A program made the translations under genes and the position numbers. Shown here one piece after another: positions 19,960 to 34,900 of a stretch of DNA of 64,000 nucleotides; within the stretch, counting starts at the first letter, position 1, and every line of letters begins with the position of its first letter. The notes under the pieces are model-generated. The model was not told the origin of the DNA and made no database searches. It saw only the letters and a list, made by a program, of their open reading frames with translations. Source of the stretch: Bedellia somnulentella (taxonomy: Eukaryota; Arthropoda; Insecta; Lepidoptera; Bedelliidae); NCBI GenBank assembly GCA_963576735.1, contig OY755171.1:2046001-2110000 (forward strand), written 5' to 3'.

Positions 19960-22900
19960 GTGAAGATTTTTTTGATGGATTACAGTTTTTGTGTTGTGTT
20001 GTGCTTTTTTGGATATCGCATTGGATTAGCGGTTCGGTGACTATTGAAACTCTTTTTTTATTATACTTTATTACTTGATCCGTTGCTAAGGTTGTATTCA
20101 AAGCATCAACAAAATTAAACAAATATGGTCTAAAAGCACAGAGCATCTTTAGAATGCAAGGTGCCCCTTGCCCTAAGATTAATGATATTAACACCAATGC
20201 TACCAAACTACGGTTAGTATAGTTAATTCGGAAAGAAATAAAAAATAATAATAATTGGTATGTAAATTGTACAACAGTTAGATAGTTAAGAAAAGGTGAC
20301 TGGTTCGCCTACTCTCACATATACAAAGAAGATGTAAACTTTGCTACTTGCTTACAGTATACATTGTATACAGTTTTGAAATTGAGGGAGATAACCCTTT
20401 CAAACATAAAGAGTAAGAAAAAACTATAGACAAAGTGTGTAGAACTCCGGGTTGGCACACTTTCAGAGGTAACCTAGGCCCAGACGTACATTATAAGTAT
20501 TATAACACACACTTATGTTACCAAAGTACACCTTCGATTGTATGGTTGGCTTTTATAAAAGCCAACCAAACCAATAAATAAATAGCATTAATTTATTTCA
20601 GACTAATTTGTAAAGTCCATAGTTTGATACTAACAATAAGCTTATCACTAAGTTAATAAAAATAATAATTACATTTGCTGTGTGGTGTCGGCTTAGAATA
20701 GCATTACCCCATTTCTTCCGGTGGGTGTACGTAAGAGGCGACTAACGGTTTTTGGGCTTTTGAGGAATTTTTGGGCGATGCGGTTGGACCCATCACTAAC
20801 AACCTTTATTTCATCATCTTTTCCCCACACAACTTACAAAAGTGGCTGAGGAATTTCTGATTCCTTAGCTCTGGCTACCCCTTCTAGGGATCTATAGCCG
20901 TGAGTATATGTATTGTATGTATGTTGTAATGTCCATAGTTTGTTAATAACAATAAGCTTAACACTAAGTTAATAAGAATAATAATTACATAAATACACAC
21001 ACCTAAATTTTTAGTTTCCAAACTGGCATCATGTCACTGTTCTTAATACTGGTTTGTAGTTTTTAGTTAAGCTTTGAAATTAATATTAGGAAACGTTATT
21101 GTATAGACATTACAACAATTTCTCTTCTTTCTTTCCCTTCTGTTAAAAGGGGCAAAGGCATTTCAGTCTTTGGCTACACCTACGAAAACTATTTAGCTTC
21201 AGAATACGTATGAATGTTTGAAGATTAGCAACATGGATACGTTTGAGGTATTAATTTATATTGAAATAGGTACGGGAAGTAATGGGGAGACCCAAGAATA
21301 AGAGCTTCCGTATTAATAAACCGTAAGCCACTTTTCAAAGGAATTTGGCGAAAAGGTGTTGATTTGTTACATATGACTTACAGTCATTCCAATTCCATAT
21401 CGTAAACAATCGTTTCATTAGCACCAAACCCCTTCGTAGTATTGTACGACAACTTTTTTTTTCATGAACTATGAGCTGATTAATAGTTAGTGCTATTCTA
21501 CACCACATGTTGGCGCTAATGCCCTATTCGATGATAGGAATACGGAATTTCGACACCAAATGAAAGAGAGTGGACTGTATAACACTATAATGAATAATTA
21601 CAAGAAATATGGAAACTTAATCTACGCGGTTGCGATGCGTTCGTTGTTAGCTAATCTTAAGTAGTGGCTTAGTCACTCCATGAGCCGCCCCGCGCGCCTT
21701 GTTCGCCCCTCTTTCGCACTAATCTCAGTGTTCTGAACATACTCCCGGCGTTGAAGAGTTGTCTTCAATGGAATATACAGGAAGTGGACAAATGGTGTTG
21801 TATGCTCGTCGAATGACACCCTTTTTAGTTTTGATCTCGGCAACTCTTCAACGCCGGGAGTATGTTCAGAACACTGAGATTAGTGCGGGCGAAAGAGGGG
21901 CGAACAAGGCGCGCGGGGCGGCTCATGGAGTGACTAAGCCACTACTTAAGATTAGCGAACAACGAACGCATCGCAACCGCGTAGATTTTATAGTTTCCAT
22001 ATTTCTTGTAATTATTCATTATAGTGTTATACAGTCCACTCTCTTTCATTTGGTGTCGAAATTCCGTATTCCTATCATCGAATAGGGCATTAGCGCCAAC
22101 ACCACACAACACAACAACACTACAAAACATTAAAAATAACATACATACATATACTCACGGCTATAAATCCCTAGAAGGGGTAGCCAGAGCTAAGGAATCA
22201 GAAATTCCTCAGCCACTTTTGGAAGTTGTGTGGGGAAAAGATGATGAAATAAAGGTTGTTGGTGATGGGTCTCCAACCGCATCGCCCAAAAATCCCTCAA
22301 AAGCCCAAAAACCGTTAGTCGCCCCTTACGTACACCCACCGGAAGAAATGGGGTAGTGTTATTCTAAGCCGACACTACACAGCAAAATTACACAAAAAAT
22401 ATATACAACATTACAAATAAATAATAATTGTATTATATTTAAAGGAAGCTTTCAATTGGCATTTCTCTTTTTTCCGTTTATCCTTAGTCTTGACTCAGTG
22501 TTTATTATTAGCCAAGCCATCACTTCACCAATAGAGCTGAGTCATGGCTTATTTACAACACTTATCTGTTGGTTGTATAGTGACCGCTTAGAATAACACT
22601 ACCCCATTTCTTCCCGTAGGTGTTCGTAAGAAGCGGCTAAGATTGGCTGAGAAGTTTACTATTCCGAAGCTCTGGCTACCCCTTCTAGTTATTTATACCA
22701 TTAATATACAAAGTTTTAAACAATAAATGAATACATACATTGATATACCGACGGCTATAAATCCCTAGGGGGTAGCCAGAGCTAAGGAAAGAGAAATTCC
22801 TCAGCCACTTTTGAAAGTTGCGTGGGGAAAAAGATGTTAAAATAAAGGTTGTTGGTGATGTATCTCCAACCGCATCGCCCAAAAATACCTTAATAGCCCC

Positions 22901-25900
22901 AATACCGTTAGTCGCCTTTTAAGTACACCCACCGGAAGAAATGGGGTAGTGCTATTCTAAGCCGACACAACACAGCAATAAAATGGATATTAAATAAAAT
23001 TCATATATAAGACCATAATAATAGGCTAAAGATATTCTCTGCCTCCCCCCTTCCCACGGAATTTTTGGTATTGTTATATGTTTGTTTATTTGAATTTCGG
23101 TTGCACAATTGAACAACAAGCATTATATTTATCTATATAAATATGTATAATGGTTGTCTGGAAGAGATCGCTTTTAGTGATATTGCCACCAATTTACTTT
23201 TGCGTTTGTAAAACTGTATTTTTGGTTATATATTTATTTTGCCATGTGAAATATAGATTCTCTCCTTATACAGCAGAAAATTATTTTAAGACCAAAGAGC
23301 AATATTATGATAACTGTAATTTGAATTGAAATTTTATAAAATTTATTGGGTACATCCTGTTTTCTATTAATCTTAAAAAGGGTTTTTTTAGTAATGAGGA
23401 GATTAAAGTTAAACGAAGTAGATCTTCATGTATTTAGTTATATAACTGATATGTTTCTATATTTAATTTTGTGGCATTTTACTTCCACTTGCTTTATATT
23501 GTTGTATAGTTTTACTTGCATCTTTTATTTTGTTAATTGTGAAGTTTATTTATGCTATTGTTAATTTTTTGTACATATACATATACTCACGGCTATAAAT
23601 CCCTTGAAGGGGTAGCCAGAGCTAGGGAATAAGAAATTCCTCAGCCACTTTTGGAAGTTGCGTGGGAAAAAGATGGTGAAATAAAGGTTGTTGGTGATGG
23701 TTCTCCAACCGCATCGCCCAAAAATCCCTTAATAGCCCAAAACCGTTAGTCGCCTCTTACGTACACCCACCAGTCGAAATGGGGTAGTGCTATCCTAAGC
23801 CGACACTACACAGTCAATTATAATATTTTTTTTTGTGTTTCATTTAAAATGGTTGGAATGTGTTTTAATTGTTTAATGTAAGATAAGAAATATATTTTTC
23901 TTGTGTCCGAAACGATAAATAATCATCTATATTTAAATCTATAAGGTTATAAAAACGTTTGCAAATTTATTTGCTAACTTACCACCCTCAATATCAATGC
24001 AATTATCACACTCAGAATCTAACAATACCACAAAAAATATCACACGATCTGGTTAACCACTTAACCGATGAATTATGAAACCGTACGGAACCAATCAGCG
24101 TTCTGTTATCTATACTTATAATAAATCTGTAGAGAGGTCAATTCTGTACATGAAATATATTTTCAAAATGACTATCAGGGGGTGATTACTGATCGATACT
24201 GAAGCCAAAGTTGCAATTAGTAAAATTTTTGTCTGTCTGTCTGTCTGTCGGTTTGTATGTTCCTTGTGGAAACAAAAACTACTCGACGGATTTAAACGAA
24301 ACTTGGTACAATTATTTTTCATTCTCCTGGGCAGGTTATAGTATCATTTTCAGCAGAGTAGTGAAGGGGAATTATGGGAAAACGGGAGAAGTTACTCAAT
24401 TTTTTAAGCTTCCGTCGCGTGTGCACCCTTCAATGGTTAAACTTACATAGAAATCATGTTTGACGGAAATATTCTTCATAAAATTGTCTAAATAAATTAC
24501 CGCAACAGTATAATTCTATCTTTTATTGTTGACTCCCAATAAAACGTGTAACTTCTGATAGAAGAAGAAGAAGAAGAAAGACATTTATTCGCTGCATAAA
24601 AGGCACAAAAACTAACAATATGCAGATAATAAGAAATAAAAAAAAACAATATAACACTAAAATAATGAAAAACACAAAACAAAAATTAAATTTAGCTATA
24701 AAATAGCTTAGCAGTTCGGAGCATTCTGATTATATTTGTTTAATATTACGTTTATAATACTCTCATTCATCCCTAATTTAAAAAAGGTAACATTATTTCC
24801 TATTCAATAAAAAAAGAATCATAGAAATCGGTTGAGAAACACCGAAATTATACATAAGCCGAAATAAGCCATCGCGCCCGTGACCAAAACCAAATCGTTA
24901 CTAATTTACATATCACATACTAGATGGCGCCAGCAATTGCATCCTACATCACGTAATGATTTCTTTTTTAGATTGTTATAAATACGTCATAGCGTTTTAT
25001 TCCAAAATTTGCTAATAAACGGAAATACTGAACCGTTCATAAAAGCGCATTCAAAATCACCAAACCACAATGTTCAGGGAGTGCTATAAATTTAATAAAT
25101 TGAAAACATTGCGCTAAATTTCACAACGCTTGAGCAGTGACTGAAGAGAGAAACCTCAGATATTTAAAAAACAACGCTACCCGTGCGAAGCTGGGCCGAT
25201 CCACTAGTTACTAATAAATAAAGGAAAGATAAATTTCGACTCTAGCGGCGATCGAACCCGCGACTCCGGGTATACGCTCCGTCGCTCTGCCAATTGAGCT
25301 ATAATGTAAAGTGGCTACTAGTGCGAAATTCTTTATTTATTAGTAATAATCCCCACATGAGGTTTTCATGAATAAAAAACATTCTAATTAATGTAACGAG
25401 TTTATTTTTTCTTATTCTCTTCCCAAACGCCTATGCAGCAATGGCAGCCTCTCATCTGTAGATAATTGTATCTGAGATTTTTAACTCCTTCGCAACCACC
25501 AACCAACTTCAATCATTCATTTTGTGGTATTCTACATTATCTGTGGTGTCCAAAGCCTCTTTAAAACAATGTCTTCCATCAATCATCTTCAAGCATTAAA
25601 TTTCGTTAACTTAAAACTTTGACTAAACAACCTTTAATATTTTAATAGCGAATTTTATTTTCTTTTCATTGTATAGGAAATTAAATTCATAGTAACTTAT
25701 ATTTCGTCTTGTGGGTTTTTAATCTGTCATCTTTATTGGGATTTTAAGTTTTATGGTTTTTTTAGTTCCTTGTTCCCCGGAGCGGGAAGCCAAGCGCCAC
25801 GGCCTGATGGAGGATGCTGACTGCGGGGAGCCCAAGGATGTCTTCATGTCCTTGATGCCCAGGTTCAAGCATGAACAGGTGAGGGATTAAATGTGACATA

Positions 25901-28900
25901 CTAATTAAAATTTACTATAATACTAATTGGAAAGTCTGTATGAAAAATTTTGATAACCGCTTTTAACGATATACATATGAAAACACTAGCTGACCCGACA
26001 GACTTCGTACTATAAATTTTCTTATGCCAAACTTTAGGCGTTTTTTCCGGTACTCTAAATTCAATCAGGCGTGAATATTTTCTTGGTATTTTTTTCCGGG
26101 ATAAAAAGTATTCTATGTCATAATTGGGGTCATTATCTAGCATTCTGCTAAATTTCATTCATATACATTCTGTAATTAAGAAACCTTTTCACCTCAAACA
26201 CACAATCTAAACTTTCACATTTGAAAGAAAGAAGAAAGAAAGAAAAACATTTATTCGCTGCTACACACGTACAAAGGAAAACACAGCACAAAAATAAGTA
26301 TATACAAACACACAGAAAAATAATAATAAAAAGACAATATCATACACACTAATTCCAAGATATACAAGAAAAAACTATAGCCGTATAACCTGCGTAGTAG
26401 CAACGAATTTGGAAGCTGCCTCAGCATTATCGTTGTGAAGTAAATGAATACCTCACAACACTGATTTTCAGTCAGCCCCAAAATAAAAATATATAAAAGA
26501 AAAGACGTCACAATGTCATAATGAAAAAGAGAACTTATAACATACTCGTATAAATAAATAATAGCAGAAGAAAGTACCGCGTTACTAAATTATTATATAA
26601 AAACTACACGTATAATTATATACTAAAAATATTCATACATAATACATAAATATAAATACATAAGAGACTCCACCTGCAGACAAGCTGTAAAAACAGTTAT
26701 GTTAATAAAGATTAATAAATAAATAATAGTTATAGTAAACTTTAATTATCAATATGTTGTAGTACTTACTTAATAAAAGGAAAAAATAAATAAACAAAGA
26801 AAATTTAATAAAATACGAGTACAGATTTGGTAATAAATAAATAATTGTTAACAAGGACGTGCTGGAATAAACGAAGGATTTTGCTTAACCAGCAAGTAAT
26901 TTTTAAGCTTTCGCTTAAAAGTGTACTTACTGGGAGCATTTTGGATAGGTGGGGGAAGGTCATTCCAGCACTTAGACGCCGCAAACCTGAAACTGCCTCG
27001 AAACGCTGCCGTGCGGTGCATTGGTAAGATAGCTCTGCTTTTAAAATGCTAGTTACTCCTGGACCATTGAAATTTATTAAATAAATATCTTGGAGTTTCA
27101 AACTTTACTACACCGAACAACAGCGTCGCAAGATGTAGTTTCCTACGTGACTGCATTTTCAATAGTCTAGCGTCGTCCAAATACGGAGTGACATGGGATC
27201 GAGGAGGGATACGAAAACAAAAACGTGCACATGCGTTTTGCACACGCTGTATCAATTTCTGTGATCGACCAAGAATACAGCTACCATAGACAACGTCACA
27301 GTAGTTTAACCTTGATAATATTAGCGATTCACAGAGTTGAACACGCAAATCCACACTCAAAAAATCACGAATATTATAAAGTACTTTGAGCCGATAGAAA
27401 CAATTACCTACTACTGTCAAAACGTGGTTTTCGAACCGAAGTTCCCCATCCATCAGAAGGCCGAGGTTTTTTGTTTCTTCAACCCTTTCTATGATTTGTC
27501 CCCTGATAGCTATACTATTCGCCGAGAGAACATTCAATGTATTACGAATCTGAAACTTAGTCCCAAGTACCATGTACTTAGACTTGCTAGGATTCAGGAC
27601 AAGACAGTTTCTCTCCGACCAGGCAACAATTCGCTCTAGCTCAGCGTTGAGTACTTCTGCAGCCTCCATAGCTTTAGAAGGTACAGTCGAGACATACAGT
27701 TGTAAGTCATCGGCGTAAAGATGAAATTTGCTGCTTTTTATACTACTGATTATATCTGCTGTGTACAATATAAAAAACATTTGAAACAGCCGGACCAATG
27801 TTGACGAGAATTTTACTGGCAGGTACATGGCGTAGTATTGTATAAAACTCTCAGTTTTTACTTTATTGTATTTTCTAGTGGTCCGCCCGGCTTTGCACGG
27901 TTGGTGTTAAATATTTTTGACTGCTCACCCCCTACGATATTTAACGTGATGATTATATCCTGTGTCCTTCTCCCAGTTCTTAGCTACCTTCTTACCAGTT
28001 TTGAGCCAAATCTGTTCAACCGTTCTTGAGTTATAAGTAAGTAGTGTAACTAACACTACTTATTTTTATATATATATAGACTAGCTTTTTGCCCGCGACT
28101 ACGTCCGCGTGGACTACATTTTTTGCATCCGATTGACATCCAAAATACCATAACACTATTTAAGTACTGTTTTTTTTATATTTATATTCCCGTGGGCGTT
28201 GTAATAGATATAAATAACATTGAGACTTTTTAAGTGATTATTGGGCGATGCAGTTGGAGACCCATTTGACTACCTTTTCCCCATTCAACTTCCAAAAGTG
28301 GATAAAGAATTACTGTCTTTGAAGCTGTGGCTACCCTTTTTTGGGATTTATAGCCGTTAGTATATACTCATGTCATGATTGATTGATGGATGAATTTCAT
28401 ATATTCCTTTTTAACCGACTTCAAAAAAAGGAGTGTTCTCAATTCGACCGTATACTTTTTTTTATGTTTGTTCGCCGATTACTTCGCCATTTATGAACCG
28501 ATTTTGATTATTATTTTTTTGTTCGAAAGAAGATACTCCCGGATTGGTACCATGATGAGGATATCAGGGTCTGATGATGGGATCCTGGAGAAATCGAGGG
28601 GAACCCTCAAATTTTATAGGCAAATGTACCGCGTTTTACATATTTTCTGAACTTGTATTGGCATTTGCTTCTGAAAATCATATTGTTATGCTGCTGAGCT
28701 GATGATGGAAGGTGTGGGTCCTCAATCACTAGGTATTAGGAAACAGTTCTTTCCACATTCTATATAGATTTATACTCCTCTTCGTAGCTTTTATGAAGAG
28801 AAGTACAGGTTCAATAAACATTTCTTTTGTTATGTTATTGTTACCGAGAAAGTACCATGAGACCAGGATCTGATGATGGCATCCCATGAAATTGAGGGGA

Positions 28901-31900
28901 CTGTCGAAACTCACAATCATGTGACAGTGTATTTGTTCAAAATGCCGATAGGCCTGTACTGTATAACGTGAGAACACTGTCCAAGCAAATAGTGGGTACT
29001 CTGAACAACAGGTGTCAATGTCACGTGATATTCAAAAGTATTACTACCTCTGCTAACCCCTTCGGGGTGAACGTTTGAGTCTTCCTTGAGATGTAGAATT
29101 GTAGACCTTCGCCTCTCGAGGGATTTCAAGAACAATGTAATGCTACATATTGTTGAGCCTATTTAATATCGTACAATAATAGAAATACCGGAAATACGAA
29201 GAATAATACATTAACCGTCGCGTCGCTTCCTCATCCGAGAGGCATCTTTGCCGAATCTATCCATCTCTAAAACTCGTAAAATAAAATAACTTTTAACAAA
29301 AAGATAACCGACTTCATAGTTGGAAAAACAACCGAAAATAAACAATCTAGTACTAAAAAGTACGAAATAAGTTTTTTAATTTAATACGAGTACTGTGGTT
29401 AATGCCTTAGCAATTTTTTTATTCCACACGCGTCAGTTAAACCTACCTAAATATTAAAATTCTCTTAAATCAATTTTTGAGTCGGTGCCAGTCAAACAAA
29501 AGTAAATTCGCCCTACTATCTATCTCTGATTATTACAATCTAAACAATATATATCGATCACCTAACGTTTAAAATGGTAATACGTACAAAAATCAATTTA
29601 CCCTACAACTACAAGGTATCCTACATTGTACTGTACATGTATATGAAGTGCAAAATACACACTTATTATTATCAATCATCACGCAGGCTGGCACCGGCTC
29701 ACAAATTAATGTAAGAGAATTTTAAGATTTAGGTAGGTTTAACTGACGCGTGTGGAATAAAAAAATTGCTAAGGTATTAACCACAGTACTCATATTAAAT
29801 TTAAAAACTTATTTCGTACTTTTTAGTACTAGATTGTTTATTTTCGGTTGTTTTTCCAACTATGAAGTCGGTTATCTTTTTGTTAAAAGTTATTTATGTT
29901 CCTGTAGGAACCCTTGCGAAATCCAGGATAAATGATATCCTATATGTTGCCCAGGTGTATAAGCTACATTCATACCAATATTGATCAATAATCGTCTGGT
30001 AGAACTAACGTGATGACCGGACATACAGACAGACAGATTGTTTTTTTCAAAAGACGCAAATTTGGCTTCAGTATCAAAAATTAAACATATTCCACCGGTT
30101 TTTAATTTTTTTTCTTCAATGTACAGTTTTGACTTCGGTACAGTCTTATTATAGTACTTATAGATTTGTCGTGAATTTAATTAAAATGTTCTTACTTGTG
30201 TTAGATCACATAATACCATAGAATTTAATACTGATTCCATGGTTTGGAGGTTGGGAATTAAAAGATAAAGTCTGCTAACGCTTAGAATTACTACAACCAA
30301 ATCACCCTTACAATGGTAAACTGGAGGACATTATGAGCTACCATAAGTTTGCTTATCACATACATATTAACACGCATTAAGTTACTATTGAGGCTGCGGG
30401 AGATTAAAGATAGATAGCTGCTTTTCTCAATCATTTTCGTACATGCCCTTTCATCCTTTCTACTTCGGACGCCTGCCTTATCTTGTGTTCTTATGAGGAA
30501 ATAAATAAATAAGGGACAAGTTTGCGTTTGTGGTACAAATAAATTCCCCAGATTGAGATGTAAAATGGGTGAAATGTCATGGAATAAAATAACATTTTAT
30601 AAATTGCCTTATGAAGTTTCATAAAAATATGAAAGAGTAATTCCAATTCGCCTAGAAGATTTTTGGCGTCGTATCCCTTGCATTTCTTGACAAAACTTCG
30701 CTATCCAAATATTTCACTGAAACGAAGTGGGGAAACCCTTATCAGATAAATTTTCCGGACACACTTTTAACATTCTTAATTCATTAGTGTAATCTCTAGA
30801 ACTATTTGATGAACGATAACCAAATAATTTTGATATCAACGGCACATGTCCTAGATCGTAACGATAAGTTGCCATCATTGATAATTATAAATATTACGTG
30901 ACGATATTAATGTTTGATTAACCAATATTTGCTTCAGTTTTCTGATGTCATTGATCGAGGGATAAGTAGAAAATATATCTTTCTACAAATTAGGCGGAAA
31001 TATACTGTGCCTGTCACGTATAACTTCACCACTTTCACCTATTAAGATTTTATACCAGCTCTGCCACCGCGTTGTTAGCCACGTAAAGGTTCAATTACAA
31101 AAATTATATCGAAATAAATTTTCAACTCAAAGTTCATGTCGTAAATGGTATTTGGCAAAGGTACTAATACTTCACATCCTATGGACATCATCTGACATAT
31201 TTGTCACCTGAATTTGAATTTAGGTCTCTTGCGTGATAAGCGGTGGTTCCCATTGAGTTTTTAAGTAAGGATTATTTTAGTAACTCCGAAACCAATATTT
31301 TTAATGTTCCTTCTATACTAAAATCATTTTTTTGGGCGCCTTATAATTATTTTCATCTAGTGATAGTACCATATGGCTGAGTTGCACTTAGTCATATTAT
31401 AGTCTATCCTACTAAGCAGCATGAGGCAAGCCTGGAATGGGCTGTCGAAGCAAAATTAGGGTACTCTGAAATAATGTTACGATTTTCGGGACTGACGGCT
31501 TTGTGTGCCTTTGATGCATGGAAAACTTACGATAGTAATACAACTTACTATAGTTTAAATAATTTAAACGAGTTAATAAATAAACTTATGATTATTTAAA
31601 GAACATACCGTGTATTGAAGGCTCAGAATGTCACTACCCCTTTCTGCCCACGGGGTATGGGGCTTTTATAAGTGGTTTGGGCGATGCGGTTTAAGGCCCA
31701 TCACCAACGATGCTTTATTCTACCATCTTGTACCTTATCATCTTGGCTACAACCAAATGAGGCTGAGGAGTTTCCAGTTCTGAAGCTTTGGCTTCCCTTT
31801 TTTGAGATTTATAGCCGTGAGTATAAGTAATTAATAAATTAATCAATATGTTTGTCAGATAATCCCGGGAGCTGTTTGGGTGAAGCACTGCGTGGGGTTA

Positions 31901-34900
31901 TGTGACGCTGACTACTCCGTGGAGTCCAGCAGTTGCATGGCCACGGAAACCAAGACTAGGCATATACCAGTAAGTACTTCGAGACTGACCCATCCTCTCT
32001 TTATTCTAAATTATCGTCCATTAGCCGATTTTGCAGGAAGTGATTTTTTAATCAGCCGGCATTGATGCTAATCTTATGTCTAGTGAAACATTACTCAACT
32101 CTTATCAGCACAAAGAATGATTCAATAATATTATTGTATTTCGCCGAAACAATGACATGTTTTAATTACAATTTCTATTGATTAATATTTCTGTGTGTGT
32201 TCAAATCTGTTCTCACTGAGATAGCTGCTGTTTTTTATTTTTATTCAACTGTGCTAGCAAAACACAGCTTACAGCTGTGAGAAACCTTGAGCTGGTACAA
32301 CATAATAAAATAACATACATACATATACTCACGGCTATAAATCCCTAGAAGGGGTAGCCAGAGCTAAGCAATTAGAAATTTCTCAGCCACATTTGGAAAA
32401 TTGAGTGGAGAAAGGATGGTAAAGTAAAGGTTGTTGGTGATGGGTCTCCAGCCGCATCGCCCAAAAATCCCTTAAAAGTCCCAATACCGTTAGTCGCCTC
32501 TTACGTACACCCACCGGAAGAAACGGGGTAGTGCTACTCTAAGCCAACACTACACGGCAAATAATATAAAATGCACACAAAAATGAATGAGTGAGCATAA
32601 TGTGGTATATCCTCACATAGATATTATATAATATTATTTTATCTATTATTTCACTCTTAGAATAGCACTGTCATTTTTATTGCGGTGGGTGTTCGTAAAA
32701 AGCGACTTAAAGTGTTATTACTTTTTAAGTGACATTTGGATAATGCGGATTTTTATAACTGCACAACTATCTACCCTTTCTAGAGATTTGTCGCCATATT
32801 AGTACCTATGAATGTGGGAGTACAAATTTGCTAGGAGCGAATTTCAATACCATTGGGAATTATTGGCATTGACATAGTTATAAAAAATGTTCGAATTACT
32901 TGTCCTAGGTTCGAATCTACAACATCCAATCAAGCAGAGAGTACTGCTCCTTGTACCCAGTGACAGAGCACATAGAATGTGGCTGCTGCAGGCTGTCTCC
33001 GAAGAACTGCGCTGACCCCAAAGTGCTGAACCGACGTAAGTGCAATTGCCAGTGTCCCGTTTATCTGCGCAGGGCTCGCAGGCGATGTCTTAGACAGGTT
33101 CGTTCAGAGTTGATGACATGCATGCTGCATGGTGGATGGATTGGGTTCATTATTATCACCATATGTTTAATCAAATCATCAGCATCGTATTTCATTGAAG
33201 AGTTCGTGATTATGCATGCTGCATGGTGGATGGATTGGGTTCATCATCATCATCATAAGTATAATTATATCATCAGCATCGTTACTTCATTAAAGACACA
33301 AACATAATCGTTCACGCCGTTTATCCCCGAAGGTGTTGGCAGAGGTACCAATACTTCTGAACATTACATGGCAGCGCCATCTTGTGTCATTAAAGAGTTT
33401 ATGATAATGTATGCTGCATGGTGAATGGGTTGGGTTCATCACCACCATCATACGTATAATTGTATCATCAAAATCGTTACTTCGTTGAAGAGTTCAGATA
33501 ATGCATGCTGCATGGTCCATGGGTTGGCTTTTTCATCATCATAGAATGTAATCATCAGCATTTTTACCGTATTTTTCTTCATTCTAATATATTTAAAAAG
33601 TAATAAGTCACAATAAGTTAAATAAAACATAATACTTTTTATGCTATACTTTTTGAGAGGTTACGTTAAAAGAAGTTTTATCTGGTTCTTATTAGGCTAT
33701 TTTAAAAGAGCTTTTTATCAATATTAATTAAACTCTACTCTTCCCAATTGTTGAGACTACTACCACAAACTAGTATATAGAAAGAAAGAAAGAAAAGTTA
33801 TTTATTTGCTATTAAAGGCACAAAAATTAACAAAATACACACAGCAAATGGAACCAAGTTTACAAAAAAACAGTATAAACAAAAATTTTTTAAGAACACA
33901 AATGTAGAAAATAAAAAAAATATCTTTTAACTAAAGACAGAAAATTAAAAAATAAAAAAAAAACAAAAAAGTAATAATAAAATTTTGGGATGTTGTGCCC
34001 TCCAACAGCAAAAAATAATGTACAAATTACATATTTCTTAGTGACAAGGGGTTTCATTCCACGCAAAAATGGGCGGGGTTGCACTTTCAATTAAAATGCA
34101 GTTTATGGAGTAGAAATTATTTCATTTATCTGATATATGACAAAATATGTTTTATTTTTTAAATGCGAGTTGAGTTTTAAGCAAACTTCCCGCTTAAAGA
34201 AACATAATATTCTCGACTTATACATGTTATGTGCAAAACTAATCGCACTTTTGAAAAAAAACTATCATAAATTGTTTTACTGTCATATTTTAAGCTTAAA
34301 AATAATTTTTAACAAAAAGAAAACCGACTTCATAGAAAAACAACCGAAAATAAACAATCTAGTACTAAAAAGTGCGAAATAAGTTTTTTAATTGAATATG
34401 AGTACTGTGATTGATACCTTAGCAATTTCTTTATTCCACGCGCGTCAGTTCAACCTACCTAAATATTACAATTCTCATAAATTAATTTGTGAGCCGGTGC
34501 CAGCCTCGATGATTATTGATAATAAGAAGTGTGTATTTCGCACTTCATATACATGTAAAATGTAGGGTACCTTGTAGTTGTAGGGTAAATTGATTTTTGT
34601 ACGATATAATATTTTTTAGATTGTAATAATCAGAGATATATAGCAGGGTGAATTTACTTTTGTTTGTCTGGCACCGACTCAAAAATTAATTTAAGAGAAT
34701 TGTAATATTTAGGTAGGTTGAACTGACGCGTGTGGAATAAAGAAATTGCTAAGGTATCAATCACAGTACTCATATTCAATTAAAAAACTTATTTCGCACT
34801 TTTTAGTACTAGATTGTTTATTTTCGGTTGTTTTTCTATGAAGTCGGTTTTCTTTTTGTTAAAAATTATTTTATTTTACGAGTTTTAGAGATGGGTAGAC

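Noticed and set aside
22024..22356. 110-residue plus-strand frame and similar ones through the 245-bp repeat
   Set aside because: It runs through the hairpin arm into a repeat copy; such frames recur in many copies of the repeat.
28729..28977. 82-residue frame with a near-identical mirror copy at 35182-35430
   Set aside because: Both lie in the inverted-repeat arms and partly cover a SINE fragment. Similarity comes from arm identity, and no domain is recognisable.
32951..33307. 118-residue frame as a stand-alone gene starting at its Met
   Set aside because: Its first part is the Cys-rich exon 4 of the Pvf-like gene, entered from an acceptor at 32908. The rest is minisatellite.
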